DNA of 64,000 nucleotides from Myxococcota bacterium (GTDB taxonomy: Bacteria > Myxococcota > B64-G9): contig JAKLGA010000006.1 in assembly GCA_022710975.1 (NCBI GenBank), positions 310,001 through 374,000 of the forward strand, read 5' to 3'. Below are positions 7,592 to 14,540 of the stretch, piece after piece (within the stretch, counting starts at the first letter, position 1; the number at the start of each line of letters is the position of its first letter). Below the pieces are notes generated by a model, which was not told where the DNA came from, ran no database searches, and saw nothing but the letters and a program-made list of their open reading frames with translations. The position numbers and the translations under genes are program-made.

Positions 7592-8863
7592 TCAGTCGTC
7601 AGGCAGGATCCACTCGGGCTCGACTTCCTGGATGGACAGCTCTTCCTGGACTTCCTTCAGCCGCTCGTCCGTGGTGCGCAGGCGCATGGTCAGGATCTGC
7701 AGGAAGCTCCACAGCAGCTTGATGCCCGCGGCGGTGTCCTTGCGGATGTAGTTGTAGAACTGCTTGCGGCCGATGACCAGGACCTTGCACACGCCCACGG
7801 CCCGGATGGCCGCGGAGCGGGGGGCGTTGTCGAACAGCGCCATCTCGCCGAAGTGGCTGCCCTGGGGCAGCCGGGCGATCTCCTGCTGCCCCTTGAGCAC
7901 CAGGGCCTCGCCCATCACCAGCAGGAACAGCTCGTCGCCCGGTACGCCCTCCTCGATGATCGTGTCCCCGTCGGCGTAGGAGCGGGTGTAGGTCAGGTTC
8001 ATCAGGTTGACCAGCTCGCGGTAGCTCAGGTACTTGAAGAGCGGCGCGTTGCGCATGGTGTCCATGCGCAGGCGCAGCTCCTCCGCGGCGCCCTTCTCGT
8101 CGTCCGGGATGTCGATGTACAGGGCGGTGATGTTGTCCTTGCCGCCCCGCTCGTTGGCGAGCGCGATCAGCCGGTCCGGGAACTCGGCCGGCGGGCCCTC
8201 GGCCAGCAGCTTCTCGAGATCGCCGGGCCGGAGGTATCCGTGCAGGCCGTCGCTGCACAGGATGAAGCGGTCCGAGGGCAGGACGTCCAGGTGCATGGTG
8301 TCCACGCGCACCTGCTCCTGGATGCCCACCGCGCGCGTGATGACGTTCTTGTACCGGGCCTTGCGGGCCTCGTCCTGGCTGAGCACGCCGCGCTTGACCT
8401 GCTCGTTGATCAGGGTGTGGTCCACGGTGAGCTGGTGGACCTCGTTCTCACGCAGCAGGTAGATGCGGCTGTCGCCGACGTGGCCGATGAAGGCCCCGTT
8501 GCCCTCGATGACCATCATCGACAGCGTGCTGCCCATGCCGCGCTTCTGGGCCTCGGCCTGCCCCATCTTGTAGACCGTCGCGCAGGCCTTCTGGACGGAG
8601 TCCTCGAGCAGCTGCAGGACGCGGTTGCGGGCCGTGCCCGGGGCGTCGCCCTGGGTCGCGGCCAGCAAGGGGCGGTTGGCGGCCAGCTCGCGCCGGATGA
8701 CGTCGATGGTCGTGGCCGAGGCCACCTCACCCGCCGCGTGCCCCCCCATGCCGTCGGCCACGATGTAGAGCTGCAGGGCTTCGTCGAGCAGGAAGGCATC
8801 CTCGTTGTGGTCGCGCTTCCGGCCGACGTCGGTCTTGCCGTACGCCCGGGGCTTCAACTCCAC
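7592..8863 (-). CDS. PP2C protein phosphatase fused to cyclic-nucleotide-binding domain
   Basis: 423 residues. Residues 1-250 are a PP2C-type Ser/Thr phosphatase: RDHNED (about 17-22), VADGMGGHAAGE (35-46), GHVGDSRIYLL, LCSDGLHGYL and GGKDNITALYI carry the metal-binding Asp residues. Residues about 280-400 are a cNMP-binding beta barrel; its phosphate cassette FGEMALFDNAPRSAA keeps the Glu and Arg that hold cAMP or cGMP. This predicts a soluble phosphatase, opposing Ser/Thr kinases, gated by a cyclic nucleotide. GTG start with AGGAGG four bases upstream. Its own promoter lies at 8897-8925. Convergent with the PilZ gene. Confidence 0.92.
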   Translation of the reverse strand: MELKPRAYGKTDVGRKRDHNEDAFLLDEALQLYIVADGMGGHAAGEVASATTIDVIRRELAANRPLLAATQGDAPGTARNRVLQLLEDSVQKACATVYKMGQAEAQKRGMGSTLSMMVIEGNGAFIGHVGDSRIYLLRENEVHQLTVDHTLINEQVKRGVLSQDEARKARYKNVITRAVGIQEQVRVDTMHLDVLPSDRFILCSDGLHGYLRPGDLEKLLAEGPPAEFPDRLIALANERGGKDNITALYIDIPDDEKGAAEELRLRMDTMRNAPLFKYLSYRELVNLMNLTYTRSYADGDTIIEEGVPGDELFLLVMGEALVLKGQQEIARLPQGSHFGEMALFDNAPRSAAIRAVGVCKVLVIGRKQFYNYIRKDTAAGIKLLWSFLQILTMRLRTTDERLKEVQEELSIQEVEPEWILPDD

Positions 8864-8896
8864 AGACCTCCTCGAAATGATCTCCGAAGTGCCCCA

Positions 8897-8925
8897 TACC
8901 TAGCAGATGCCCCGGAGGGGGTCAA
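8897..8925 (-). promoter_or_regulatory. Sigma70-type promoter of PP2C-cNMP gene
   Basis: Minus strand -35 TTGACC (8920-8925), 17-bp spacer, -10 TAGGTA (8897-8902), about 35 bp before the GTG start at 8863. Confidence 0.5.
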
Positions 8926-8965
8926 CCTTGCAGCGCGGTCTCGAAGCCGAATTCTCCGGGCCGCG

Positions 8966-9958
8966 CTAGGACTCCTCGCCGAACAGATCGAGCTGGTGCC
9001 GCGGGGGGCCGGCCGGGCCGTTGGCAGCCTGGGCGCCGACGAGCGCGGGGGCCTCGGGGGGCGCGAGGTGGCAGGTCTCGCCCAGGCCGGGGTTCTGGCA
9101 CGAGCACACGCGCACCTCCACGCCTGCCCGCTTGGCCAGGGCCCGCAGGCGCTGGTAACCATCCCTGCGGGTGCGCTCGGGGAGCCAGCGCTGGTCGTGG
9201 TGCAGCCCCAGGCGTTTCCAGGGCTGTCCGCGGAAGCTGCCCTTGATCAGGTGCTGGTGGGCCGAGGGCAGGTTCGCCTCGAGGCGCTCGAGGATGCGCG
9301 GCTCGAGCACCAGGTAGGCCGCGGCGGCGCGCTCCGCGCCCGCCGAGCGGATGTGGCGCAGCAGCTCCTCCAGGTGGCCGACCGTGTCCGAGACGAAGGG
9401 GATCAGCGGCTCGATGCGGGCCTGGACCTGGACCCCCCAGGCGCTCAGGCGCCGGATGGTTTCCAGCCGATCGCGGGGGCTGGGCGCACCAGGCTCGTAC
9501 AGCGCGAGCAGCTCGCGCTCCAGCGAGAAGAGCACCACCTCCGCGTGGATCCTGGGGGCGTGGGCGCGGAACAGCTCGCCGAAGCCCTCGGGCACGACTC
9601 CGCGGGTGCGCAGGACCAGGTGACACCCGGCCTCGAGCAGCAGGCGCGCGACCTCGTGCGTCAGGGTGAGCAGGGCAGGCAGGGGCTGGAAGGAGTCGGT
9701 GGTCAGGTTGAGCAGCACCTCGCGGGGCAGGTTGCCGGTGCGCTGGCGGATGCGCAGCTCCCGCTCGAGCTGCTCGGGCAGCTCGGTGTACAGCTCGGGC
9801 GCCGTCTGGCCGCCCTGGCGGGATCGGAGCGGGCACCACAGGCAGCCGAACTGGCAGCCGTAGGCGACGTTGACGACGTGCGCGTTCGGCGCGCACGGCC
9901 TCCGGGAGCGAGAGATCGGGGAGGCCGGCGGGCCGGGGCTCGGCGGCGACTCGGGCAT
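8966..9958 (-). CDS. Radical SAM protein (spore photoproduct lyase-like family)
   Basis: About 330 residues. The [4Fe-4S]-binding Cys triad is in YGCQFGCLWCPLR (CxxxCxxC) near residue 45, preceded by HVVNVAYGC as in the SplB-like/Rv2578c group of radical SAM proteins. The barrel continues through NLTTDSFQPLP and VVLFSLE. A further Cys pair sits near the C terminus (VCSCQNPGLGETC). It would cleave SAM to a 5'-deoxyadenosyl radical; substrate unknown. Start: ATG at 9956-9958 is used here; an in-frame GTG at 9983-9985 falls at the predicted transcription start and could be a leaderless start. The promoter has an operator-like palindrome. Confidence 0.82.
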   Translation of the reverse strand: MPESPPSPGPPASPISRSRRPCAPNAHVVNVAYGCQFGCLWCPLRSRQGGQTAPELYTELPEQLERELRIRQRTGNLPREVLLNLTTDSFQPLPALLTLTHEVARLLLEAGCHLVLRTRGVVPEGFGELFRAHAPRIHAEVVLFSLERELLALYEPGAPSPRDRLETIRRLSAWGVQVQARIEPLIPFVSDTVGHLEELLRHIRSAGAERAAAAYLVLEPRILERLEANLPSAHQHLIKGSFRGQPWKRLGLHHDQRWLPERTRRDGYQRLRALAKRAGVEVRVCSCQNPGLGETCHLAPPEAPALVGAQAANGPAGPPRHQLDLFGEES

Positions 9959-9991
9959 CGGGAGAGGTTCGTCATCCCTGTACACGCTTTC

Positions 9992-10021
9992 AGTATAGTG
10001 TCCGCGCTCCGGACATGTCAA
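9992..10021 (-). promoter_or_regulatory. Promoter with palindromic operator for radical SAM gene
   Basis: Minus strand -35 TTGACA (10016-10021), 18-bp spacer, -10 TATACT (9992-9997): one of the best sigma70 matches in the window. The spacer is filled by the inverted repeat TGTCCG-N5-CGGACA (9999-10004 / 10010-10015), where a repressor would block polymerase. Confidence 0.7.
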
Positions 10022-10190
10022 TCGGCAGGCTCTCCCGGGGGGAGAGTCCCACCCCGGCGGGCACACTTTTTTTTCCTTGCGCGCTCCACCGCCACGGTGC
10101 TAGGAATTCTGCCCGCCGAAGCTCGGTTGGTAACGTCGCAAAGAGGATGGAAGTTCAGCGATAACCCGAAGGACCTGCAAAAGGAGCGAA

Positions 10191-11813
10191 ATGATGCGGA
10201 CGACTCTCGCGATCGCTGGGTTCGGGCTGGTCGCCAGCCTGCTGCTGGTGGCTCCTGGATGCCCAAGGGGTGAGGATGGCGGCAAGGGCCCGGCGACCGG
10301 CGCCGTGGGCCAGGCCATGCAGCAGACCGTGGCGGAGAAGGCCAAGGTCGAGTTCTTCGTGATGTCCCAGTGCCCGTTCGGCGTGCAGGTCGAGCAGGGC
10401 ATCGCCCCGGTCCTCGACAAGATGGGCGGGGACATCGACTTCACCATCGACTTCATCGGCAACGAGGCCAACGGCCAGCTCACCTCGATGCACGGTGAGA
10501 ACGAGGTCAAGGGCGACAAGGTCCAGCTCTGCGCGCTCAAGTACTTCCCGGGCCAGTCGCTCAAGTTCATCAACTGCATGAACAAGAACCCCCGCGGCAT
10601 CCCGGGCAACTGGGAGGGCTGCGCCACCGAGACGGGCCTCGACATGCCCAAGCTGAAGACCTGCTACGAGGGCGCCGAGGGCAACGACCTCCTGAAGGCC
10701 TCCTTCGCCAAGGCCGCCCAGCGGCGCGCCCGCGGCAGCCCCACCATCTACATCGCCAACAAGCCCTACACCGGCCCGCGCAGCGAGCTGGCGTTCACCC
10801 GGGCCATCTGCGAGGCGTTCCCCAAGGACAAGCACGCCATCTGCGCCAGCCTGCCTCCGCCGGTCAAGGTGCCGGTCACCATCGTCACCGACCAGCGCTG
10901 CAACGAGTGCAAGGCCGAGTTCTGGAAGGCCCGGCTGGAGAGCATGTTCCCGGGCGCCGAGTTCACCGTGAAGGAGTACACCACGGACGAGGGCAAGAAG
11001 TTCTACACCGACCTCGGCCTGACCCTGCTCCCGGCCATCCTGTTCGGCAAGGACGTCGAGAAGGCCGAGAACTACGAGCGGGTGAAGAAGTTCCTGGCGC
11101 CCAAGGGCGACTACCTCGAGTTCCGCGCCGGCGCCAAGTTCGATCCGACCAAGGAGATCTGCGACAACAAGGTCGACGACACCGCCAACGGCAAGATCGA
11201 CTGCGACGATCCGGACTGCACCCAGTCCCTGGTGTGCCGCAAGGAGATCGCCAACCGCCTGGACGTGTTCGTGATGTCCCAGTGCCCGTTCGGCGTGAAG
11301 GCGCTCAACGCCGTGGACGAGGTGCTGAAGAACTTCGAGGGCAAGCTCGACTTCAACATCAACTTCATCGGCGGCGTGGCCAACGACGCGCCCACCTCCA
11401 TGCACGGGCCGGCCGAGGTGGACGAGGACATCCGCGAGCTGTGCGCCATCAAGAACTACAAGAAGAACGCCAAGTACATGGACTACATCCTCTGCCGCAA
11501 CAAGGACATCCGCTCCGCCAACTGGCAGGCTTGCACCGGCGAGAACGGCATCGACGCCAAGGTGATCGAGTCCTGCTTCAACGGCGAAGGCAAGAAGCTG
11601 CTGATGGAGAACTTCAAGGTGGCCGAGGGCCTGGGCATCGGCGCCAGCCCGACCTGGCTGGCCAACAACAAGTTCCAGTTCTCGGGCATCGCCGCCGACC
11701 AGATCAAGACCCAGGTCTGCAAGTACAACAAGGACCTCAAGAACTGCGACAAGAAACTGAGCGGCCCCGAGGCGGGCGGCCCCGCCCCGGCCGGCGCCTG
11801 CGGCGCCAAGTGA
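10191..11813 (+). CDS. Lipoprotein with three thioredoxin-fold-like modules
   Basis: 540 residues. A lipoprotein signal ends at LLLVAPGC (Cys about 24). Modules 1 (about 50-220) and 3 (about 355-520) are paralogous: both have FVMSQCPFGV, then SMHGxxEV, an LCA-K-Y segment and SPT/ANNK, resembling GILT/DsbA-type thioredoxin folds, but the active motif is CPFG with one Cys rather than CxxC. The middle module (about 225-330) has TDQRCNEC, a normal CxxC. A Ca-binding-like linker, CDNKVDDTANGKIDCDDPDC, separates modules 2 and 3 and is typical of myxobacterial surface proteins. Start ATG with AAGGAG upstream. Role: probable envelope thiol-disulfide or thiol-binding protein; exact chemistry unknown. 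Confidence 0.8.
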   Translation: MMRTTLAIAGFGLVASLLLVAPGCPRGEDGGKGPATGAVGQAMQQTVAEKAKVEFFVMSQCPFGVQVEQGIAPVLDKMGGDIDFTIDFIGNEANGQLTSMHGENEVKGDKVQLCALKYFPGQSLKFINCMNKNPRGIPGNWEGCATETGLDMPKLKTCYEGAEGNDLLKASFAKAAQRRARGSPTIYIANKPYTGPRSELAFTRAICEAFPKDKHAICASLPPPVKVPVTIVTDQRCNECKAEFWKARLESMFPGAEFTVKEYTTDEGKKFYTDLGLTLLPAILFGKDVEKAENYERVKKFLAPKGDYLEFRAGAKFDPTKEICDNKVDDTANGKIDCDDPDCTQSLVCRKEIANRLDVFVMSQCPFGVKALNAVDEVLKNFEGKLDFNINFIGGVANDAPTSMHGPAEVDEDIRELCAIKNYKKNAKYMDYILCRNKDIRSANWQACTGENGIDAKVIESCFNGEGKKLLMENFKVAEGLGIGASPTWLANNKFQFSGIAADQIKTQVCKYNKDLKNCDKKLSGPEAGGPAPAGACGAK

Positions 11814-11847
11814 CGGCCTAGCTCGACAGTCCGGACCGAGCAACCTG

Positions 11848-11879
11848 CCCTCCCCTGGGACACCCGGGGGAGGGTTTTT
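11848..11879 (+). terminator. Rho-independent terminator
   Basis: Stem CCCTCCCC (11848-11855) / GGGGAGGG (11867-11874), extended inward by GGG/CCC pairing, followed by TTTTT at 11875-11879. It ends the thioredoxin-like lipoprotein transcript 35 bp after its stop. Confidence 0.85.
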
Positions 11880-11924
11880 CTTTGGGGGTGAGGGCGGGGG
11901 GAGAGGCGCGGGCGGCGGGGAGGG

Positions 11925-12905
11925 TCAGTCTTCCTCGGGCTTCTCCTCCTCGTCTTCCTCACCGAGCTCCTTCTTGATCTCCGGGTCGACCACCTGGCCC
12001 TCCTCGTCCTCCTCGAGGGCCGCCTTCTTGCGGAGCGCCTCGGCCTCCTTGCGCTCTCGCTCGGCCTGCTCCTGGAGGAACCGCGCCGCCGCCGCCGCGC
12101 CCTCCGCGGCCTCCCGGTCGCGCCGCGCCTCCTCCTCGGCGATCTTGCGCTTGGCGTCCTCCTCCGCCTGCTTACGGAGGGCCTCCTCCTCGGCCACGCG
12201 CGCCTTCTCGGCGGCCTCCGCGGCCAGCTTCGCCTCCCGATCGGCCTTGGCGCGAGCCTCGGCCTCCCGGCGCCGGGCCAGCTCGGCCGCCCTGGGATCG
12301 GGCTTGGCCGCGGGGGGCTCGGCCCGGTCGTCCTCGCCCGCGCCCGCGGCAGGACCGGCGGGCTGGGCCTCGTCGGCCGGCTGCGCAGCCGGCGCGGGCT
12401 GGTCGCGCGCCCCGCTCTCCTCGAGCTCGCTGTCGATGGCGCGGTCCAGGGCGCCGCTGGGGGCGACCTGCGTGGAGCCCAGGGGGGCGCCCCAGTCGCC
12501 GTCGTCCCCCGTGGCGGAGTTGTAGTTGTCGTCGTTGATGTCCGCGTCCGGCTGGTAGCCCACCGGACGCTGCTCGGCGCGCGGCAGCACCCTGGGCATG
12601 GCGGCGATGCGCTTGTGCCGGGTGCGCTCCTCGATGTACTGCAGGCGCGCCTGCTCCCATTGCTGGCTGACGGCCTGCCAGGCGGAGATCTCCTGGCGGA
12701 AGTCGTCCTGGTCCGCGGACTGGGCGGGCTGGTGGGAGGCCGGGGCCACCTGGTCCCAGTCCTCGGTGCCGTCCGTGTCGTCCAGCGGATCGTCTCCGCG
12801 CGCGCCGGGCGCGCCGAACAGCAGCAGCCCCGCGGCGGTGATCGCGGCGGCGCGCCTGCTCCAGCGCGCGGGAAGCGGCTCCAGGATCTGCCTTGGCGTT
12901 CGCAT
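11925..12905 (-). CDS. Secreted charged coiled-coil protein, function unknown
   Basis: 326 residues. The N terminus has a basic region and a hydrophobic stretch ending LLLFGAPGARG, a probable signal peptide. The mature part has an Asp/Gln-rich section, a Pro/Ala linker, then from about residue 200 to 305 an uninterrupted Glu/Lys/Arg/Ala coiled coil of the TolA type, and an acidic tail (EEDEEEKPEED). No family recognised. GGAG lies eight bases before the ATG. It lies 30 bp downstream of the small lipoprotein gene in the same direction, so they may share a transcript. Confidence 0.7.
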   Translation of the reverse strand: MRTPRQILEPLPARWSRRAAAITAAGLLLFGAPGARGDDPLDDTDGTEDWDQVAPASHQPAQSADQDDFRQEISAWQAVSQQWEQARLQYIEERTRHKRIAAMPRVLPRAEQRPVGYQPDADINDDNYNSATGDDGDWGAPLGSTQVAPSGALDRAIDSELEESGARDQPAPAAQPADEAQPAGPAAGAGEDDRAEPPAAKPDPRAAELARRREAEARAKADREAKLAAEAAEKARVAEEEALRKQAEEDAKRKIAEEEARRDREAAEGAAAAARFLQEQAERERKEAEALRKKAALEEDEEGQVVDPEIKKELGEEDEEEKPEED

Positions 12906-12935
12906 GTGCTCGACTCCGCGCGCCGCGTACGACGC

Positions 12936-13529
12936 TCACGGTCTGACGAGGGCCACGGTCACGTCGGCCACCTGGTTGACCGTCAGCCAGGTGCCGGCGC
13001 TGCAACCCACCGCGGTGCGCGTCCCGCCGCCCTGCAGCTGGGCGAAACCTTCCGCGGCCACGATCAGGTCGGGACCGGGGTGGAGCAGCTGGACCAGGTT
13101 GTCCGGGAAGAAGGTGGCGCCGGAGGTCCAGTTGAACACCAGGTACTTCGGGCTGGCGTGCATGGGGTTCAAGCGCGGATCGTCCAGCGCCAGCGCACCC
13201 GCCAGGATGTCCTCGCACAGGACCGGGGCGCCGTCGGACAGGTCCCCCCACAGCACGTGCACGTATCCGGAGGCGGCGGCCTGGTACATGTCCCGCCCGA
13301 AGCTGAGGTCCACGCTGGCGCTGGCCAGGCTCGCGCCGGGGTCGAAGAACACGCAGTGGAGCTCGATGCACATGGCCTCGCCGCTCGCGCCGCAGTCGCG
13401 GGCGTGCTGGCACGGCGGGCCGAGCTCCTCCGCCGGTCCGCAGGCCTGCGCGCAGAGCGCCAGGGCCAGCGCGGCCAGCGCGATCCCGGAGAGGAACCCT
13501 CGCGTGTCCATCGCAGTGGTGATTAGCAC
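12936..13529 (-). CDS. Small Cys-containing lipoprotein, function unknown
   Basis: About 197 residues. The N terminus is hydrophobic and ends LALCAQACGP, a lipobox-like site. Just after it comes a Cys module (CQHARDC...MCIELHC) like those in the large lipoprotein at 54310, then a domain without a recognised family containing one further Cys near residue 100 and one near the end. Start: GTG at 13527-13529 is preceded by AGGGAGGG; an ATG six codons later (13509-13511) has no nearby ribosome site. Divergent from the deoxynucleoside kinase. Confidence 0.7.
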   Translation of the reverse strand: MLITTAMDTRGFLSGIALAALALALCAQACGPAEELGPPCQHARDCGASGEAMCIELHCVFFDPGASLASASVDLSFGRDMYQAAASGYVHVLWGDLSDGAPVLCEDILAGALALDDPRLNPMHASPKYLVFNWTSGATFFPDNLVQLLHPGPDLIVAAEGFAQLQGGGTRTAVGCSAGTWLTVNQVADVTVALVRP

Positions 13530-13590
13530 GATCCCTCCCTGGAGACAATCTGCGCGGGCCGCGGAGGTCGCGAGCCCACCCACAAAAGGA

Positions 13591-13619
13591 TTGATCAGCG
13601 CGGGGGTGCGGCCGATACT
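13591..13619 (+). promoter_or_regulatory. Possible promoter of deoxynucleoside kinase gene
   Basis: -35 TTGATC (13591-13596), 17-bp spacer, -10 GATACT (13614-13619), 21 bp before the GTG start. Confidence 0.45.
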
Positions 13620-13640
13620 CGAGGCCCCAGGGGAGGCAAG

Positions 13641-14249
13641 GTGAAGCGCTACATCGCGGTGGCCGGGAACATCGGTGCCGGGAAGACCTCGCTGGTGGAG
13701 TTCCTGGTCAAGCGCTACAAGCTCAAGCCCTTCTTCGAGCCCAACGACACCAACCCCTACCTGGCCGACTTCTACCAGGACATGGGCCGGTGGGCGTTCC
13801 ACTCCCAGATCTACTTCATGACCCACAAGTTCAGGCTCCATCGCGAGCTCGAGCGCTTTCCGGGCACCGTCATCCAGGATCGGACGATCTACGAGGACGC
13901 CGAGATCTTCGCCCGCAACCTCTTCAACGGTCGCTTCATCTCCAGGCGCGACTACAAGACCTACCGGGAGCTCTACGAGACCATCCAGCGCGACCTGACC
14001 CCTCCGGACGTGATGATCTTCCTGCGCTGCTCGGTGCGCAGCGTCCGGCAGCGGATCCGACAGCGCGGCCGGGCCATGGAGCAGAGCATCCCGGTCGCCT
14101 ACCTGCAGAAGCTCGACCGGCTCTACGAGGACTGGTACAAGCGCTGGGATCTCTCGCCCCGGATTGAGATCCGCTCCGACAAGCTCGACTACATCACCGA
14201 CATCGTGCACCAGCTCGACTTGCTCAAAGAGATCGAGAAGTACCTGTAA
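13641..14249 (+). CDS. Deoxynucleoside kinase (dNK/dGK-dAK family)
   Basis: 202 residues, the normal length for bacterial deoxyadenosine/deoxyguanosine kinases. Walker A is VAGNIGAGKTSL (about 7-18); FFEPNDTNPYLADFYQD carries the substrate-binding Glu; QDRTIYED is the family DRS/DRT motif; RIRQRGRAMEQ is the lid with phosphate-binding Arg residues. It phosphorylates deoxynucleosides for salvage of dNTP precursors, using ATP. GTG start with GGGGAGG upstream. Stands alone between divergent and small genes. Confidence 0.92.
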   Translation: MKRYIAVAGNIGAGKTSLVEFLVKRYKLKPFFEPNDTNPYLADFYQDMGRWAFHSQIYFMTHKFRLHRELERFPGTVIQDRTIYEDAEIFARNLFNGRFISRRDYKTYRELYETIQRDLTPPDVMIFLRCSVRSVRQRIRQRGRAMEQSIPVAYLQKLDRLYEDWYKRWDLSPRIEIRSDKLDYITDIVHQLDLLKEIEKYL

Positions 14250-14283
14250 ACGAATAGCAAACCATGTCCTCCGGGTGGAATTC

Positions 14284-14310
14284 TGGACAGAATCCTACAT
14301 GTAGGATAAT
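14284..14310 (+). promoter_or_regulatory. Promoter-like element with 16-bp perfect palindrome
   Basis: TGGACA (14284-14289) and GATAAT (14305-14310) resemble -35 and -10 boxes but are only 15 bp apart. Between and overlapping them lies the perfect palindrome ATCCTACATGTAGGAT (14292-14307). The palindrome is certain; its use as operator of the small gene at 14346 is inferred. Confidence 0.5.
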
Positions 14311-14345
14311 GTGCTCTCAGAGATTACCTAACCCGGAGGCTCGTC

Positions 14346-14537
14346 ATGAAGCGGATCCTGATCGTCGTGACCCTGGCGCTGGTGGTGCTGTGCTTCGTGA
14401 AGGGCTCCGAGGGCAGCAGCCCGGCCCCGACCGAGTCGTCGGTGATCGCGGAGCTGAACCGCGACCTGGACCAGCGGCTCGAGACCCGCCTGTCCGGCCT
14501 GGCCGTGGCCGCGCAGCTCTCCGCGTGGATGGACTGA
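14346..14537 (+). CDS. Small exported or membrane-anchored protein
   Basis: 63 residues: MKRILIVVTLALVVLCFVKG is a basic tip plus one hydrophobic segment, followed by a short polar region ending in an amphipathic helix-like stretch (IAELNRDLDQRLETRLSGL). GGAGG lies six bases before the ATG, which supports translation. No family recognised. Its stop is three bases from the stop of the convergent large lipoprotein gene. A palindrome-bearing promoter region precedes it. Confidence 0.6.
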   Translation: MKRILIVVTLALVVLCFVKGSEGSSPAPTESSVIAELNRDLDQRLETRLSGLAVAAQLSAWMD

Positions 14538-14540
14538 GCC

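Noticed and set aside
10026-10077. CTCTCC/GGAGAG hairpin followed later by an eight-T run, read as a terminator
   Set aside because: The T-run is more than 20 bases from the stem and no plus-strand gene ends there.
7586-10273. 895-codon plus-strand frame opposite PP2C and radical SAM genes
   Set aside because: Opposes two well-supported genes; no domain or ribosome site.
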